A stretch of 64,000 nt of DNA from Cohnella fermenti (GTDB taxonomy: Bacteria > Bacillota > Bacilli > Paenibacillales > Paenibacillaceae), in contig NZ_SSOB01000024.1 in NCBI RefSeq assembly GCF_004801405.1, positions 62,001-126,000 on the forward strand, given 5' to 3'. The notes under the pieces are model-generated. The model made no database searches and was not told where the DNA came from. It was given only the letters and a program-made list of their open reading frames with translations. A program made the position numbers and the translations under genes. This document shows positions 36,428-46,500 of this stretch, piece by piece (positions within the stretch are counted from its first letter, which is position 1; each line of letters opens with the position of its first letter).

Positions 36428-37324
36428 ATGGCTGTGCGCAGCAAACGCAAAATCGCGGTGGGCGAGTGGGTTGTCCATGCGTACCTGGCAGTGGTGTCCT
36501 TGCTGTTTATTCTGCCGCTCTGGGCGGTTATCTCGATCTCCATCTCGGACGAGGTGGACATTACCAAGTATGGCTTCAGTCTGATTCCGCGGAATCTCGA
36601 TTTTACTTCGTATCGCTATATCTTCGAGAGTCCGGCCACGATTCTGAATGCCTACAAGGTAACGATTATCGTATCGGGTGCAGCGCTGGTTTTGTACCTG
36701 CTCGTCTCTTCCATGGCGGCCTATGCGCTATCCCGAAGCAACTTCAAGTACGGCAAGGCCATCTCGTTCTATCTGTTCTTCACGATGCTGTTCAACGGGG
36801 GACTGGTTCCGTATTACATTCTGATGAACCAATACCTGCATCTTCGGAATTCGTATCTGGCGCTGATTCTGCCGCTTATCGGCAATGTCTGGTACATCTT
36901 CATCATGCGCACGAACTTCAGACAGATTCCGGACGCCATCGTCGAATCCGCCAAGATCGACGGGGCCGGCGAGCTGCAGATCTACTATAAGATCATTCTG
37001 CCTCTGTCGAAGCCGGTGCTGGCCACGGTGGGGCTGCTGCAGCTCCTGGCCAATTGGAACGCCTGGTTCCAGGCCATGCTGTTTATCGACAAGTCGGAGC
37101 TGTACCCCTTGCAGTACCTGCTGCAGACGATTCTGCGCAATGCGCAGGAGCTGTCGCGAGGGTTCGAGAACAGCATGGTCAGCTTCACGGCGTCACAGCC
37201 GCTACCTACCGAATCCATGCGAATGGCGATGGCCGTCATCGCAACGGGACCGATGCTCCTGATCTTCCCTTTCTTCCAGAAATACTTCGTTAAGGGATTG
37301 ACTGTCGGGTCGGTTAAGGGATAG
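36428..37324 (+). CDS. ABC transporter permease, YtcP-like
   Basis: Partner permease of 298 aa. ATG 36428 has GAAGGCGG ahead; an in-frame start at 36401 is less likely. Six hydrophobic segments, EAA loop (ESAKIDGAGELQIYYKIILP) and the C-terminal KYFVKGLTVGSVKG are conserved. Channel half of the importer; the ATPase must come from elsewhere in the genome. Confidence 0.9.
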   Translation: MAVRSKRKIAVGEWVVHAYLAVVSLLFILPLWAVISISISDEVDITKYGFSLIPRNLDFTSYRYIFESPATILNAYKVTIIVSGAALVLYLLVSSMAAYALSRSNFKYGKAISFYLFFTMLFNGGLVPYYILMNQYLHLRNSYLALILPLIGNVWYIFIMRTNFRQIPDAIVESAKIDGAGELQIYYKIILPLSKPVLATVGLLQLLANWNAWFQAMLFIDKSELYPLQYLLQTILRNAQELSRGFENSMVSFTASQPLPTESMRMAMAVIATGPMLLIFPFFQKYFVKGLTVGSVKG

Positions 37325-37373
37325 TGGATTTATATAGAAGAGTGACGAATTATACCTTCAAGGAGGAAGCGCA

Positions 37374-38942
37374 ATGAGGACAAGCAAGTCGAAGACAAGC
37401 AAGCCGAGAACAAGCAAGCCGGGAACAAGCAAACAAACAATGGGGGCCATTCTCGCAGGAACGATGCTGGGGGCTGCGCTGCTCGCAGGCTGCCAGAACA
37501 AGAACGACGGAGCTTCCGCTCCGAGTTCGTCCGATTCCGCATCCGGATCGGCGGCTGCGACCGCGTCGGCCGGGTCGGCGGCAGACCTGCCGGAAGTCGA
37601 GCTGGTCTGGTACCTGAGGGGATCGAAGCCGAAGAACGCCGATTCGGTCATCGCACGGGCCAACGAGATTACGAGAGAGAAGATTCATGCGACCGTCGAT
37701 TACCGCTTCGTCGAGCCTGGCGATTACGACCAGAAGATGCAGCTTATTATGGGCGCAGGCGAACCGTTCGACCTCGTGTGGACGTCCAGTTGGTCCAATA
37801 ACTATGTGGCGAACGCCACCAAGGGCGCTTACCTGGCGCTCGACGACTACCTGGATGCGGTTCCCAAGCTGAAGGAATCGATGCCGGACAAAATCTGGAA
37901 CGGCGTCAAGGTCAACGGGAGCATCTACGGCGTGAACAACTACCAGATTCTTGGCGGACCGCATGGGATGTCGTTCCGCAAGGACATCGTCGAGAAGTAT
38001 AATATCGATCTTGACAGCATTAAGAGCGTGAAGGACCTGACGCCGATTTTCGAGCAGGTCAAAGCGGGCGAGCCGGACATGGTGATGGTGAAGTACGGCG
38101 TTCCGGCGCTGCTGCCGTACGGCGAATCGGGCGTTCCTCCGAAGGTCGAGGACTTTATCGTCGACACGAATACGTGGCAGGTGGGCTCGTATCTGTACGC
38201 CGACGACAGCATGGTGGAAGGCTACAAGCTGATGCGCGAATGGTATCAGAAGGGATTCTTCCCGAAGAATGTGGCTACGGCCGCAGAAGCGGACCAATCG
38301 CTGGAGCAGGCGGGCAAGCTGTTCGCTCAGTTCGAAGTGGCCAAGCCCGGCGCCGAGGAAGAACTGGCGCTGAAGTACGGGTATGACGTCGTCGTCAAGC
38401 CGCTGACCGACCCGCTCTTCATTACCAAGGCTGCCCTGACCTCGACGCTCAATGCCGTCAGCCGTACCTCCGCCAATCCGGAGCGGGCGCTGATGTTCCT
38501 GGAATTGATCAATACGGACAAGGAGCTGTACAACACGCTTGTGTTCGGTCTGGAAGGCCAGGACTACACGATGACCGGCGACAACCGAATCGAGAAAATT
38601 CCGGATACGTACCAGTTCGATGCCTGGGAGCTCGGGAACCAATTCAACGCTTACTTTAACGGAACGCAGCCCGACAGCGTATGGGAGGACACGAAGGCGA
38701 TCAACGACGCGGCGGAAGTCGACCCGATGCTGGACTTCTCCGCGGATCTGACCCCGATTCAGAATGAGCTCACTCAGATCAAAGCGGCTCAGAAGGAATT
38801 CTATGTCATTCTTAAGAACGGTCTCGCCGATCCGGAAGAAGCGATGAAGAACTTCGAGAACAAGCTGGCCCAATCCGGCGAAGAGAAGGTTCGCACCGAG
38901 CTGCAGAAGCAGATTGACGCGTGGCGCAGCACGGTGAAGTGA
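37374..38942 (+). CDS. Extracellular solute-binding lipoprotein with N-terminal tandem repeat
   Basis: Binding lipoprotein of 522 aa. The n-region of the signal peptide is a four-fold TSK-x-x repeat (TSKSK, TSKPR, TSKPG, TSKQT) encoded by 15-bp DNA repeats, followed by a hydrophobic stretch and lipobox LAGC (Cys ~39). A Ser/Ala linker precedes the mature family-1 binding domain, with YLRGSKPKNADSVIARANEI at its start and a typical C-terminus. AAGGAGGAAG precedes the ATG. It delivers substrate to the two upstream permeases. The long, Lys-rich n-region is unusual and may vary in length by slippage. Confidence 0.9.
   Translation: MRTSKSKTSKPRTSKPGTSKQTMGAILAGTMLGAALLAGCQNKNDGASAPSSSDSASGSAAATASAGSAADLPEVELVWYLRGSKPKNADSVIARANEITREKIHATVDYRFVEPGDYDQKMQLIMGAGEPFDLVWTSSWSNNYVANATKGAYLALDDYLDAVPKLKESMPDKIWNGVKVNGSIYGVNNYQILGGPHGMSFRKDIVEKYNIDLDSIKSVKDLTPIFEQVKAGEPDMVMVKYGVPALLPYGESGVPPKVEDFIVDTNTWQVGSYLYADDSMVEGYKLMREWYQKGFFPKNVATAAEADQSLEQAGKLFAQFEVAKPGAEEELALKYGYDVVVKPLTDPLFITKAALTSTLNAVSRTSANPERALMFLELINTDKELYNTLVFGLEGQDYTMTGDNRIEKIPDTYQFDAWELGNQFNAYFNGTQPDSVWEDTKAINDAAEVDPMLDFSADLTPIQNELTQIKAAQKEFYVILKNGLADPEEAMKNFENKLAQSGEEKVRTELQKQIDAWRSTVK
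37380..37439 (+). repeat. 15-bp tandem repeat in a signal-peptide coding region
   Basis: ACAAGCAAGTCGAAG, ACAAGCAAGCCGAGA, ACAAGCAAGCCGGGA and a fourth diverged unit follow each other in frame from codon 3 of the binding-protein gene. Confidence 0.85.
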
Positions 38943-38969
38943 GCAATGGGATCACTGAAGGAACGCGGA

Positions 38970-40064
38970 ATGGAGGAACGAGCGCGGGCGGACGTCAGCT
39001 TCCACAACGCTTACCCGGAGAGCTGCGATTACCTTGACGGTCTTCGCCTCAAGCGTTATCCCGCGGAGGCCATTGCCGGCATGGAGCCGGGGGGCAAGCT
39101 CGCGGCCGGATTCGCGGACGGCTGCGAGATCCGGTTCGCGTCCCTGTCCGAATTCGTGAATGTCACGCTGTTCGCGGAGTTCCAGGACGGCAGCGCGCTC
39201 GTGTACAAGGGCGATCACTTCTGCGGCCGCTATGAGCTGCCGAAGGATCGGTATACGTCGATCCGCCTCCAGGAGCCTCCCGGCTTCGCTCGCACGGTCC
39301 CGTCCTGCGCCGGCGTGCGCGGCTTCTCCCGGGAGGTGTGGAGAATTCATCTTCAGCACTGCGGGGTCGTCTTCTGCGGCATTGAAGCTTCCGATCATCC
39401 GGTCCGGGTTCCGCGACCGGATGAGCTTCCCGAGCGGACGATGCTTGCGTACGGCTCCTCCATCACCCAGGGCAGCTCTTCGCTGATCAACACCTGCGGT
39501 TATGTGTTTACGGCGGGACGCCTGCTCGGGGCGGACGTGCTCAACAAGGGAATGGGCGGAAGCTGCGTAATGGAACGAAGCGCGGCCGACAGCTTGGCAC
39601 GGATGGACGGCTGGGACTTCGCCTGGCTGGAGCTTGGCGTCAACATGGTGCGGGAGCGCTTCACCGTCGAGCAGCTAAGGGAGCGAACAACGTATCTGCT
39701 TCATACTCTGCTGGCGAATCACCCTGAGAAAATGATTTTCATAACGTCGATCTTCCCGAACTTCCACTTCGGAGGGCAGGATGAACGGGCCGTTCAGACG
39801 TTGAGGTACATGGAAGCGATCAAGGAGGTTCACCGGCAGGCCGCCCACCCCCGCTGCGTGTGGATCGACAGCGAACAAATCATGAGCGACGCGTCCTGGC
39901 TAAGCGCCGACCTGCTGCATCCGTCCACGGAAGGACATGCGGCGATGGGCTTCCGCTTGGCGGAGAAGATCGGAACCTGCTTGCCGGGCATACGAGGAGG
40001 AGAGACGATTGCGAATACAAGGCATCCGGCAGACGGCGTTCATCGACTACCAGGATCGGAATAA
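38970..40064 (+). CDS. SGNH/GDSL-family esterase
   Basis: Cytoplasmic hydrolase of 364 aa. A beta-rich N-terminal domain (~1-150) precedes an SGNH core: block I YGSSITQGS (nucleophile S164), block II Gly in MGGSC, block III Asn in LGVNM and block V DLLHPSTEG (Asp-x-x-His). Such enzymes remove acetyl or other acyl groups from sugars. ATG 38970 has GAAGGAA 6 bp upstream; ATG 38946 in the same frame, 3 bp after the preceding stop, is a possible alternative. The 3' end overlaps the next gene's TTG start by 56 bp, an unusually long overlap. Role: deacylation of imported glycans before the mannosidase acts (inference). Confidence 0.82.
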   Translation: MEERARADVSFHNAYPESCDYLDGLRLKRYPAEAIAGMEPGGKLAAGFADGCEIRFASLSEFVNVTLFAEFQDGSALVYKGDHFCGRYELPKDRYTSIRLQEPPGFARTVPSCAGVRGFSREVWRIHLQHCGVVFCGIEASDHPVRVPRPDELPERTMLAYGSSITQGSSSLINTCGYVFTAGRLLGADVLNKGMGGSCVMERSAADSLARMDGWDFAWLELGVNMVRERFTVEQLRERTTYLLHTLLANHPEKMIFITSIFPNFHFGGQDERAVQTLRYMEAIKEVHRQAAHPRCVWIDSEQIMSDASWLSADLLHPSTEGHAAMGFRLAEKIGTCLPGIRGGETIANTRHPADGVHRLPGSE

Positions 40065-43053
40065 AGTGTGGGTCCTGTTCAGCGAGGACATCGTGATGAC
40101 TCCCTCTTACCTTACGGTCTATGTGGGAGACAGGCTCGTGTACGAACGCAAGAAATTCATCGCGAGCCCTTGCGAGCTTCTGCTGCCGCTGGTGGAGACA
40201 ACGACCGATTGCACGCTTGAGCTGTATGACGATCTTGAGCGGACGGACGCATACCGCTGCAAGCTGGAGCCCGTCAAGCAATGGAAGATCGCGTTGATGA
40301 CTTCCTCGCACGAGGATCTGGGGTATTGCGAATACGTGAATCGGCTTGAGGAGGGATGCGCCGGCTTCCTCGACGAAGCGATGGACATTATGGACCGCGA
40401 CGGACGCTACAAGTATGTCATCGAGCATTATTGGTGGCTGCGAGCTTACGAGAATTGCCGGGACGAAGAGCGGCAGGCGAGGCTCAGGCGGTACATGGAC
40501 AGCGGCCATATCGCGCTCGCCACTCCGCACAGCGGCGTTCATACGCATTGGCAAGGCTATGAGGAGCTTCCCCGTTCCCTCTACTATGCCCGCCGCTATG
40601 CCAGGGAGAAGTGGGGGATCGATCCGAAGACCGCCATCCATGCCGATCTCTCCGGCGTCTCGTGGTCGGCCGTCAGCGCGTATCGGAACGCGGGTATCCG
40701 ATACCTGCTCAGCTTGCCCAACGACTTCCGCGACAGCAAGGACGCGGAGGAGGCCCCCCAATGCTTCTGGTGGCGGGCACCGGGCGGGAAGGACCGCTTG
40801 CTCGTCTGGACGCAACGCCATTACATGCAGGACGATCTGCGCCAGGCGATCCACGACACGTCCTGGTATTACGAGAGCGACGAATTCCGGGCGGAGGCGA
40901 AGCAGGACAATATCGAGAAGGCGATCGACAAGCTGTTCGACCGGTTGGGAGACGTGCCTTACGATCTCCTGCCGGTATCCTACTATTACGATAGAAGGAA
41001 GCCGACGACCGTGCTTCTGCTGGTGATCGATTCCATGCGCGCCAAGTGGAAGCACCCCGTCTTCGAGATGGGGCTGCCGGACGAATTCATGGGGTACCTC
41101 GAAGAGCGATTCGGGGACCAGCTTCCGGAATTGGCCGGAGATCTGACGGATCAATGGGCGGACTTCGCGACAATTGCTCCAAGGTGGTTGGCGAAGAAGC
41201 GAGAGGGAGAAGCCTTATTCGGCATGGCGGAGGCGTTGTCCTCGCTTAACTTGGCCGCCGGGAGAGCCGACATGTTCCCGAAGGCGACATTGGATGAAGC
41301 TCTGTGGAGCATGCTCGAGTTCGATGAGCATTGCTGGGCGACTTCGATCAAGGACCCGTTCGTCATGCACAAGTACAACCTGAAGCTCGTCAAGGAACAG
41401 ACGGCGATTCGGGCCAAACGCAATGTCGACGATGTCATTCGTCGGGCGCTGCTTCCGTCGGGAGACGGCTGCTATGCCTGGAATCCGCTGCCGTATCCGA
41501 GGACGGAAGCGATCCGGCTGCCTCTGGAGGAGGGAGACGCGTCGGTCCCGATCGGGGTGGGCCGGCAACGCTTGCCGAACGGGATTCTGACGGAGCCGAT
41601 CCCGCTTCCCGCGTTCGGGATCGTGGCGCTCGGAAGCGAACCGAAGGCGATGGCGGGGGAGAGGCCGAAGGCGGTGGCGTCCAAGTCCGAGGCGGGGGAA
41701 GGCTTCGCCCGGGTGGAGGGCGGGGCGATAGACACCGGGCATTATATCGTATGGCTGGATACGGACAGCGGCAAAATTCGAAATATTCTGGATAAGGCTT
41801 CCGGGCACGAATTGCTGGACGAACACTCCCGTTACCGTCTCGGCGACTTCATCTATTACACATGCGAAGAGAAGGCGAGCCGCTCCGGCACTCACGAAGA
41901 CGTGCATAAGGTGTTTAAGATTTCGATCCGCAACGGTCCGCTCGCGGTGTCCATCGTCATGGAAGGCGGCGAGGAGCAGAGCGGGGCGACGGTCAAGAAC
42001 ACGGTTACCTTCTACAAGCACGACAGGACCATCGACGTCGAGCTGATCTTCGAAGGCGCAGCTGCCTTGATGGGGGACTTCTACGACCGGTATAAGAAGA
42101 ACGTGTTCTATGCCTTCCCGTTCCGCGTGCCCGGCTTCCGCTTCTTCACGGAGCTGGCCGGCGGCGTCGTGGACGAAGAGCGCGATCGCCTTGCCCTGCA
42201 TACGAACGACTTCGTGATCCCCCAGAACTGGGTATCCGCGGAGAACGAGGCCGGCGGCATCGCGTTGTTCACGCGGGAGATGCCGGTGTTCCATCTGGGA
42301 GCGATTCATCTTAATCGATTCTCCAGCACGAAGGCGAAGCCGAGCTCATCGATCTTCCTGCATGCCATGTCGAACCGCTGCAACAACCTGAGCCTCCATT
42401 CTCCGGAAGATTGCGGGGGCGAGTTCCGCTTGTCCATCTTGCCGTATGCGGGGAGCTGGCGAGCCTCCGTTCCCGAGTGGAGCCTGGGCCGATTGTATCC
42501 TCCGGTTGCCGGCAGGGGGGCGGTGGCGGAGACCGGAAGCGTGCTTGCGCTGGATCGGCGCAATGTGCGACTGCTTGCGCTGAAGCCTGCCGAGGACGGC
42601 GACGGCTTCATCGTCCGCTTCATGGAGCTGACCGGGGAACGAACCTCGGCTTCGTTGACGCTGCCCTTCGGAGTCGCGGACGCAGTCTATACGAATGTCG
42701 TGGAAGAGAACACCGGGGAAGCCGCATTGGCGGAAGGAAGAATTGTTGCGTTCGACATTGAGCCGTACTCCTACGCCACGCTGCGCATCCGGCCGCTTGA
42801 GCGCGTGCCGTTCCGGTACGAGGAGAAGGAGCGAGCCGCGGTGCGCAACGTATTCGCCATGCCGACTGTCGCGGGACGAACGATGGTCAGTTGGGAGAAA
42901 GGGGATCATCGCGCGTTCGACAGCTTCGAGATTCGGGTGAACGGGGAGAGGGCAGCCGTGGTTGGCAACGAAGCGCTGACCGTTCAGTGGGCGGAGCTCG
43001 ATGCCGATCCGAACGGCGAATTCTCCGTGGAGGGCAGGAGGCGGGAGCGATGA
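40009..43053 (+). CDS. Alpha-mannosidase-like protein (GH38 family)
   Basis: Protein of 1014 aa read from TTG 40009, which is directly behind CGAGGAGGAG. GH38 features are recognisable though diverged: metal ligands in TSSHEDLGY (H101, D103; textbook HSHNDPGW), the nucleophile region HADLSGVSW (D213), a helical middle region and long C-terminal beta-sandwich domains. GH38 enzymes cleave alpha-mannosides in a metal-dependent way. No signal peptide, so intracellular. It ends with an ATGA overlap onto the next small gene and follows the SGNH esterase, which suggests sequential removal of acyl groups and mannose-like sugars. Motif divergence leaves the exact sugar uncertain. Confidence 0.72.
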   Translation: MRIQGIRQTAFIDYQDRNKVWVLFSEDIVMTPSYLTVYVGDRLVYERKKFIASPCELLLPLVETTTDCTLELYDDLERTDAYRCKLEPVKQWKIALMTSSHEDLGYCEYVNRLEEGCAGFLDEAMDIMDRDGRYKYVIEHYWWLRAYENCRDEERQARLRRYMDSGHIALATPHSGVHTHWQGYEELPRSLYYARRYAREKWGIDPKTAIHADLSGVSWSAVSAYRNAGIRYLLSLPNDFRDSKDAEEAPQCFWWRAPGGKDRLLVWTQRHYMQDDLRQAIHDTSWYYESDEFRAEAKQDNIEKAIDKLFDRLGDVPYDLLPVSYYYDRRKPTTVLLLVIDSMRAKWKHPVFEMGLPDEFMGYLEERFGDQLPELAGDLTDQWADFATIAPRWLAKKREGEALFGMAEALSSLNLAAGRADMFPKATLDEALWSMLEFDEHCWATSIKDPFVMHKYNLKLVKEQTAIRAKRNVDDVIRRALLPSGDGCYAWNPLPYPRTEAIRLPLEEGDASVPIGVGRQRLPNGILTEPIPLPAFGIVALGSEPKAMAGERPKAVASKSEAGEGFARVEGGAIDTGHYIVWLDTDSGKIRNILDKASGHELLDEHSRYRLGDFIYYTCEEKASRSGTHEDVHKVFKISIRNGPLAVSIVMEGGEEQSGATVKNTVTFYKHDRTIDVELIFEGAAALMGDFYDRYKKNVFYAFPFRVPGFRFFTELAGGVVDEERDRLALHTNDFVIPQNWVSAENEAGGIALFTREMPVFHLGAIHLNRFSSTKAKPSSSIFLHAMSNRCNNLSLHSPEDCGGEFRLSILPYAGSWRASVPEWSLGRLYPPVAGRGAVAETGSVLALDRRNVRLLALKPAEDGDGFIVRFMELTGERTSASLTLPFGVADAVYTNVVEENTGEAALAEGRIVAFDIEPYSYATLRIRPLERVPFRYEEKERAAVRNVFAMPTVAGRTMVSWEKGDHRAFDSFEIRVNGERAAVVGNEALTVQWAELDADPNGEFSVEGRRRER

Positions 43054-43472
43054 GCGGAGGCGAGACCCGTCACTCGTCCGGTTCCCTGGCGATTGCCGAA
43101 TTCCGGGGGGAAGGGTTCCGGGCGCTCGTCTCTTCCGGCGGCTGGCGAGTGGCTCTCATTCGCTATGCCGAGCGCCTGGGCTTCAATCGAATGAACCGTC
43201 TGGAGCGGCATCTTCTGACGGATGAGGCCTTCCTTCTACTGGCCGGCGCCGCCATGCTGGCCGTCGCGGAAGCCGGCGAAGAGCCGCGTATCGTCCGCAT
43301 GGAACCGCAGAAGGTGTACAACGTGGCAAGGAACGCATGGCACGCAATCGCCTTAAGCAAGGATGCTTGCGTGGCGGTTGTGGAGAATGACGATACGGGC
43401 GAATCCAACACGGAATACCGGTACCTGGAAGAGCCGCTGCGTTTGAAGGGGAACGAGGATCACGGGGACTGA
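43050..43472 (+). CDS. Small conserved-type protein, possibly cupin-fold
   Basis: Protein of 140 aa starting in the ATGA overlap with the GH38 gene, so its reading frame is real. I do not recognise a family with certainty. The alternating strand pattern, a central MEPQKVYNVARNAWHAIALS with WH, and the short C-terminal ENDDTGESNTEYRYL resemble a small double-stranded beta-helix such as a cupin-like sugar-binding or anomerase protein. There is no signal peptide or membrane segment. Tight coupling to the mannosidase suggests a helper in the same sugar pathway (inference only). Confidence 0.7.
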   Translation: MSGGETRHSSGSLAIAEFRGEGFRALVSSGGWRVALIRYAERLGFNRMNRLERHLLTDEAFLLLAGAAMLAVAEAGEEPRIVRMEPQKVYNVARNAWHAIALSKDACVAVVENDDTGESNTEYRYLEEPLRLKGNEDHGD

Positions 43473-43506
43473 ACGGTCCCCGCAATCGAATATAGGGGGC
43501 AGGATC

Positions 43507-46500
43507 ATGGGAAGGAAACTGCTGGCTCTCTTCTGTACATTTTTATTGGCGTTGGGCTCGTTCGGGTGGCCGACTCCCCGGGCGGAAGCGGCGGGAAGAA
43601 TGCTTACGCTGACCGACGATCTGAAGGACTTGTCCAAGATCTACAAGACGAGCAAAACCGTGGCGCTGTATACGCCGACCGCGGCGGATCTTCCGAAATT
43701 CGGGGGAGACGCGACGCTGCTCAAGCGGACGGAGACAGGCACGACATTTGTCTACTACCACGTGAACGGCCGAATCAAGGCGGCGACGGTTGAACTGTAC
43801 GTCCTGAACGATTTTTATACGCAGAGCTTGATGGAGTTCTACGTCTCCTCGGACGACTCGACGTATACATGGACCCGGAAGGTGGATTCCCCGCTGACCG
43901 CGACATCAGGTTCCTGGAAGAAAAAAACGTACAGCCTGGATACGGCCTATATCGCGAATCTGAATACGTCCTATCTGCGGATTCCCATTCCCCAGAACAA
44001 CAACGATATCACTTCGGAGCCGCTGCTTGGGAAGATCAGCATCACCTACGAGACTAGCTCCGGCTACTTGCATAACGACGCCTCGCTGCAATCGATCTCG
44101 GTGGGCGCGTCGGCGCTGCCGGACTTCGATCCCGACATTGCGACCTACGAGGTGGAACTGCCTGCTTCCGCAATCGTCGGCCCACTGACGGAAGTCCAAG
44201 CTCAGGCTGCCGATGACGGCTACGCCCAGGTCAGTGTCGCGCAGGCGACTTATTTGCCGGGCGAGGCGCAAGTGTCGGTAACGGCGGAGGATGGGACGAC
44301 CACGAGGCTGTACACGGTGAGCCTCGTCAAGCGGGCAGCCGGTACGGATGCTTCGCTCTCGAGCCTCGGCGTTGGCGGAACGGAGGTTCCCGGCTTCGAT
44401 CCGGCTACGCTGGAGTACAGCGTTGTGCTTCCGTACGGAACCGAAGTCGGAGCGGCAACAAACGTAGTCGCGTCTGCGCACGATCCGGGGGCTTCCGTGC
44501 AAGTGCAGCAGATCGATAGCCTGCCCGGGACGGCGAGCGTGGAAGTGACGGCCGAAGACGGCCTCGCGACGGAGCAATATCTCATTCACTTCACGGTGTT
44601 GTCGGGCATTCCCGGAATGAACAACACGTACTACGTGTCGACAACCGGAAGCGACATCACGGGAGACGGCTCGCTGGAGCACCCTTGGAGGACGATTCAG
44701 CGGGCCGCCGATCTGATGTCGGCCGGAGATACGTGCTACATCCGCGAAGGCGTCTATTACGAGACCGTCACCGTCCGCACATCGGGAACGGGCGAGCAGG
44801 CGCTTCGCTTCGCGGCTTATCCGGGAGAGGACGTCACCGTCAGCGGAGCGGACCCGATCGCCGGGTGGCAGCCCGATTCCGGGGATATCTACGCAGCCGA
44901 TGTCAGCCTGGGCTCTTCCTCCGAGAGACAAGTGTTCGTGGACGGCGAGCTTCTGACAGAGGCGAGATGGCCGAACTTGCCCGCAGGGCAGGACATCCTC
45001 CATCCGGCCTGGGCAACGATGGATTCGGGCTCGCTTACGACCATCAAGGACAGCGATCTGACACAGCCTGACGGAGCGTGGATCGGTGCCAAGGTGATGG
45101 TCAAGGGCGGAGACGGGTGGATTCTCCAGGCTTCGAATGTAACCGCATACACGGCAGCCGGCGGGCTTGTGTTCGACCCGCTTCCGCAGAGCGAATCAAC
45201 CTTCTATACGCCAAGGGCCGGCAATCGCTACTACCTGTTCGGCTCGCGCGAAGCGCTCGATGCCGACAAGGAATGGTACTACGATCAGGCGGTGGGGACG
45301 TTGTACATGGTCGCGGACAGCTTCGACCCCGCAGAGGCGGACATCCGCGCGAAGGCGCGCGATTATGCGTTTGTTCTGCGCGGCCGGTCGCATATCGAAT
45401 TGTCGGGCATTCGCATGTTCGCCGCAGGCGTCGATACGACGGATGGGCAGCACTTGATACTGGACCGGCTGCGAGTCGAATATGCGTCCCAGCCGCTGGT
45501 TCTGTCCGGCGACAACAATGTTATCCGGAACAGCCGTCTTGCCTATTCGCCGAAGGCGATGATCGAGGTTGCCGGCCGGAACAATCGGGTTGTCAACAAC
45601 GAGATTCGGTCGACGAATTACTTGGGCGACGGGGCCAGTGTGGCTATGAACGGCGAGCGGAATCTGCTCTCCTCCAACTCGATATTCGATTCGGGGAAGA
45701 TGAACGTCAGCATTACCGGCAGGGCGAACCTGATCGAGCACAACGATGTGTACAACGCGGGGCTCCTTGTCAACGATACGGGATTGCTGTACGGCTTCAG
45801 CTTCGACGGAGACAACACGGAGATTCGCTATAACTGGATTCACGATAACAAGGCGGAAGTGCTGGGCGAAGGAATTTATCCGGACAACAGCAGCACGAAC
45901 TACATCATTCATCATAATGTCGTCTGGAACGCAGGAACGGCTTTGCGGCTGAACACGCCCAACAACAACATGCTTGTCTACAACAACACGCTGATCGGGA
46001 GCAGCGGCATTTACGGCTATATCTATCGGAAGGACATGTACGGCGGGCAATTCGTCAACAACATTCTGACCGGTTCCTACGAGTTCAGCGACGAAGTGCT
46101 GCGGGAGAACAATATCGAAGGCGGCACCGATCCGCTGTTCGTCGACAGGGCCGGATACGACTTCCGCCTGTCCGAGCAGTCGCCCGCGCGGGACGCAGGG
46201 CAAGTCATCGCGGGCATCGCAGAGAGCTATGCAGGCTCCGCTCCCGACATCGGCGCGTATGAATGGGGGCAGGAGTGGGTCCCCGGGTATGATGCCGATA
46301 CGGACAAGGACGCGATCTACGAGCCTTCCGATGCGCTGTACCGCAACCGAATCGCGAAGGGAGGATTCGAGCGTCTGACAGAGCTCGAAGCTCCTTGGAC
46401 GATCGAACAAGGAGAAGCTTCGATCGCGTACGAATATGCGCTCACTTCCGTCAAGAAAACCCGCGCAGGCAACTACTCCGCGCAGCTTGGGAACTCGCCT

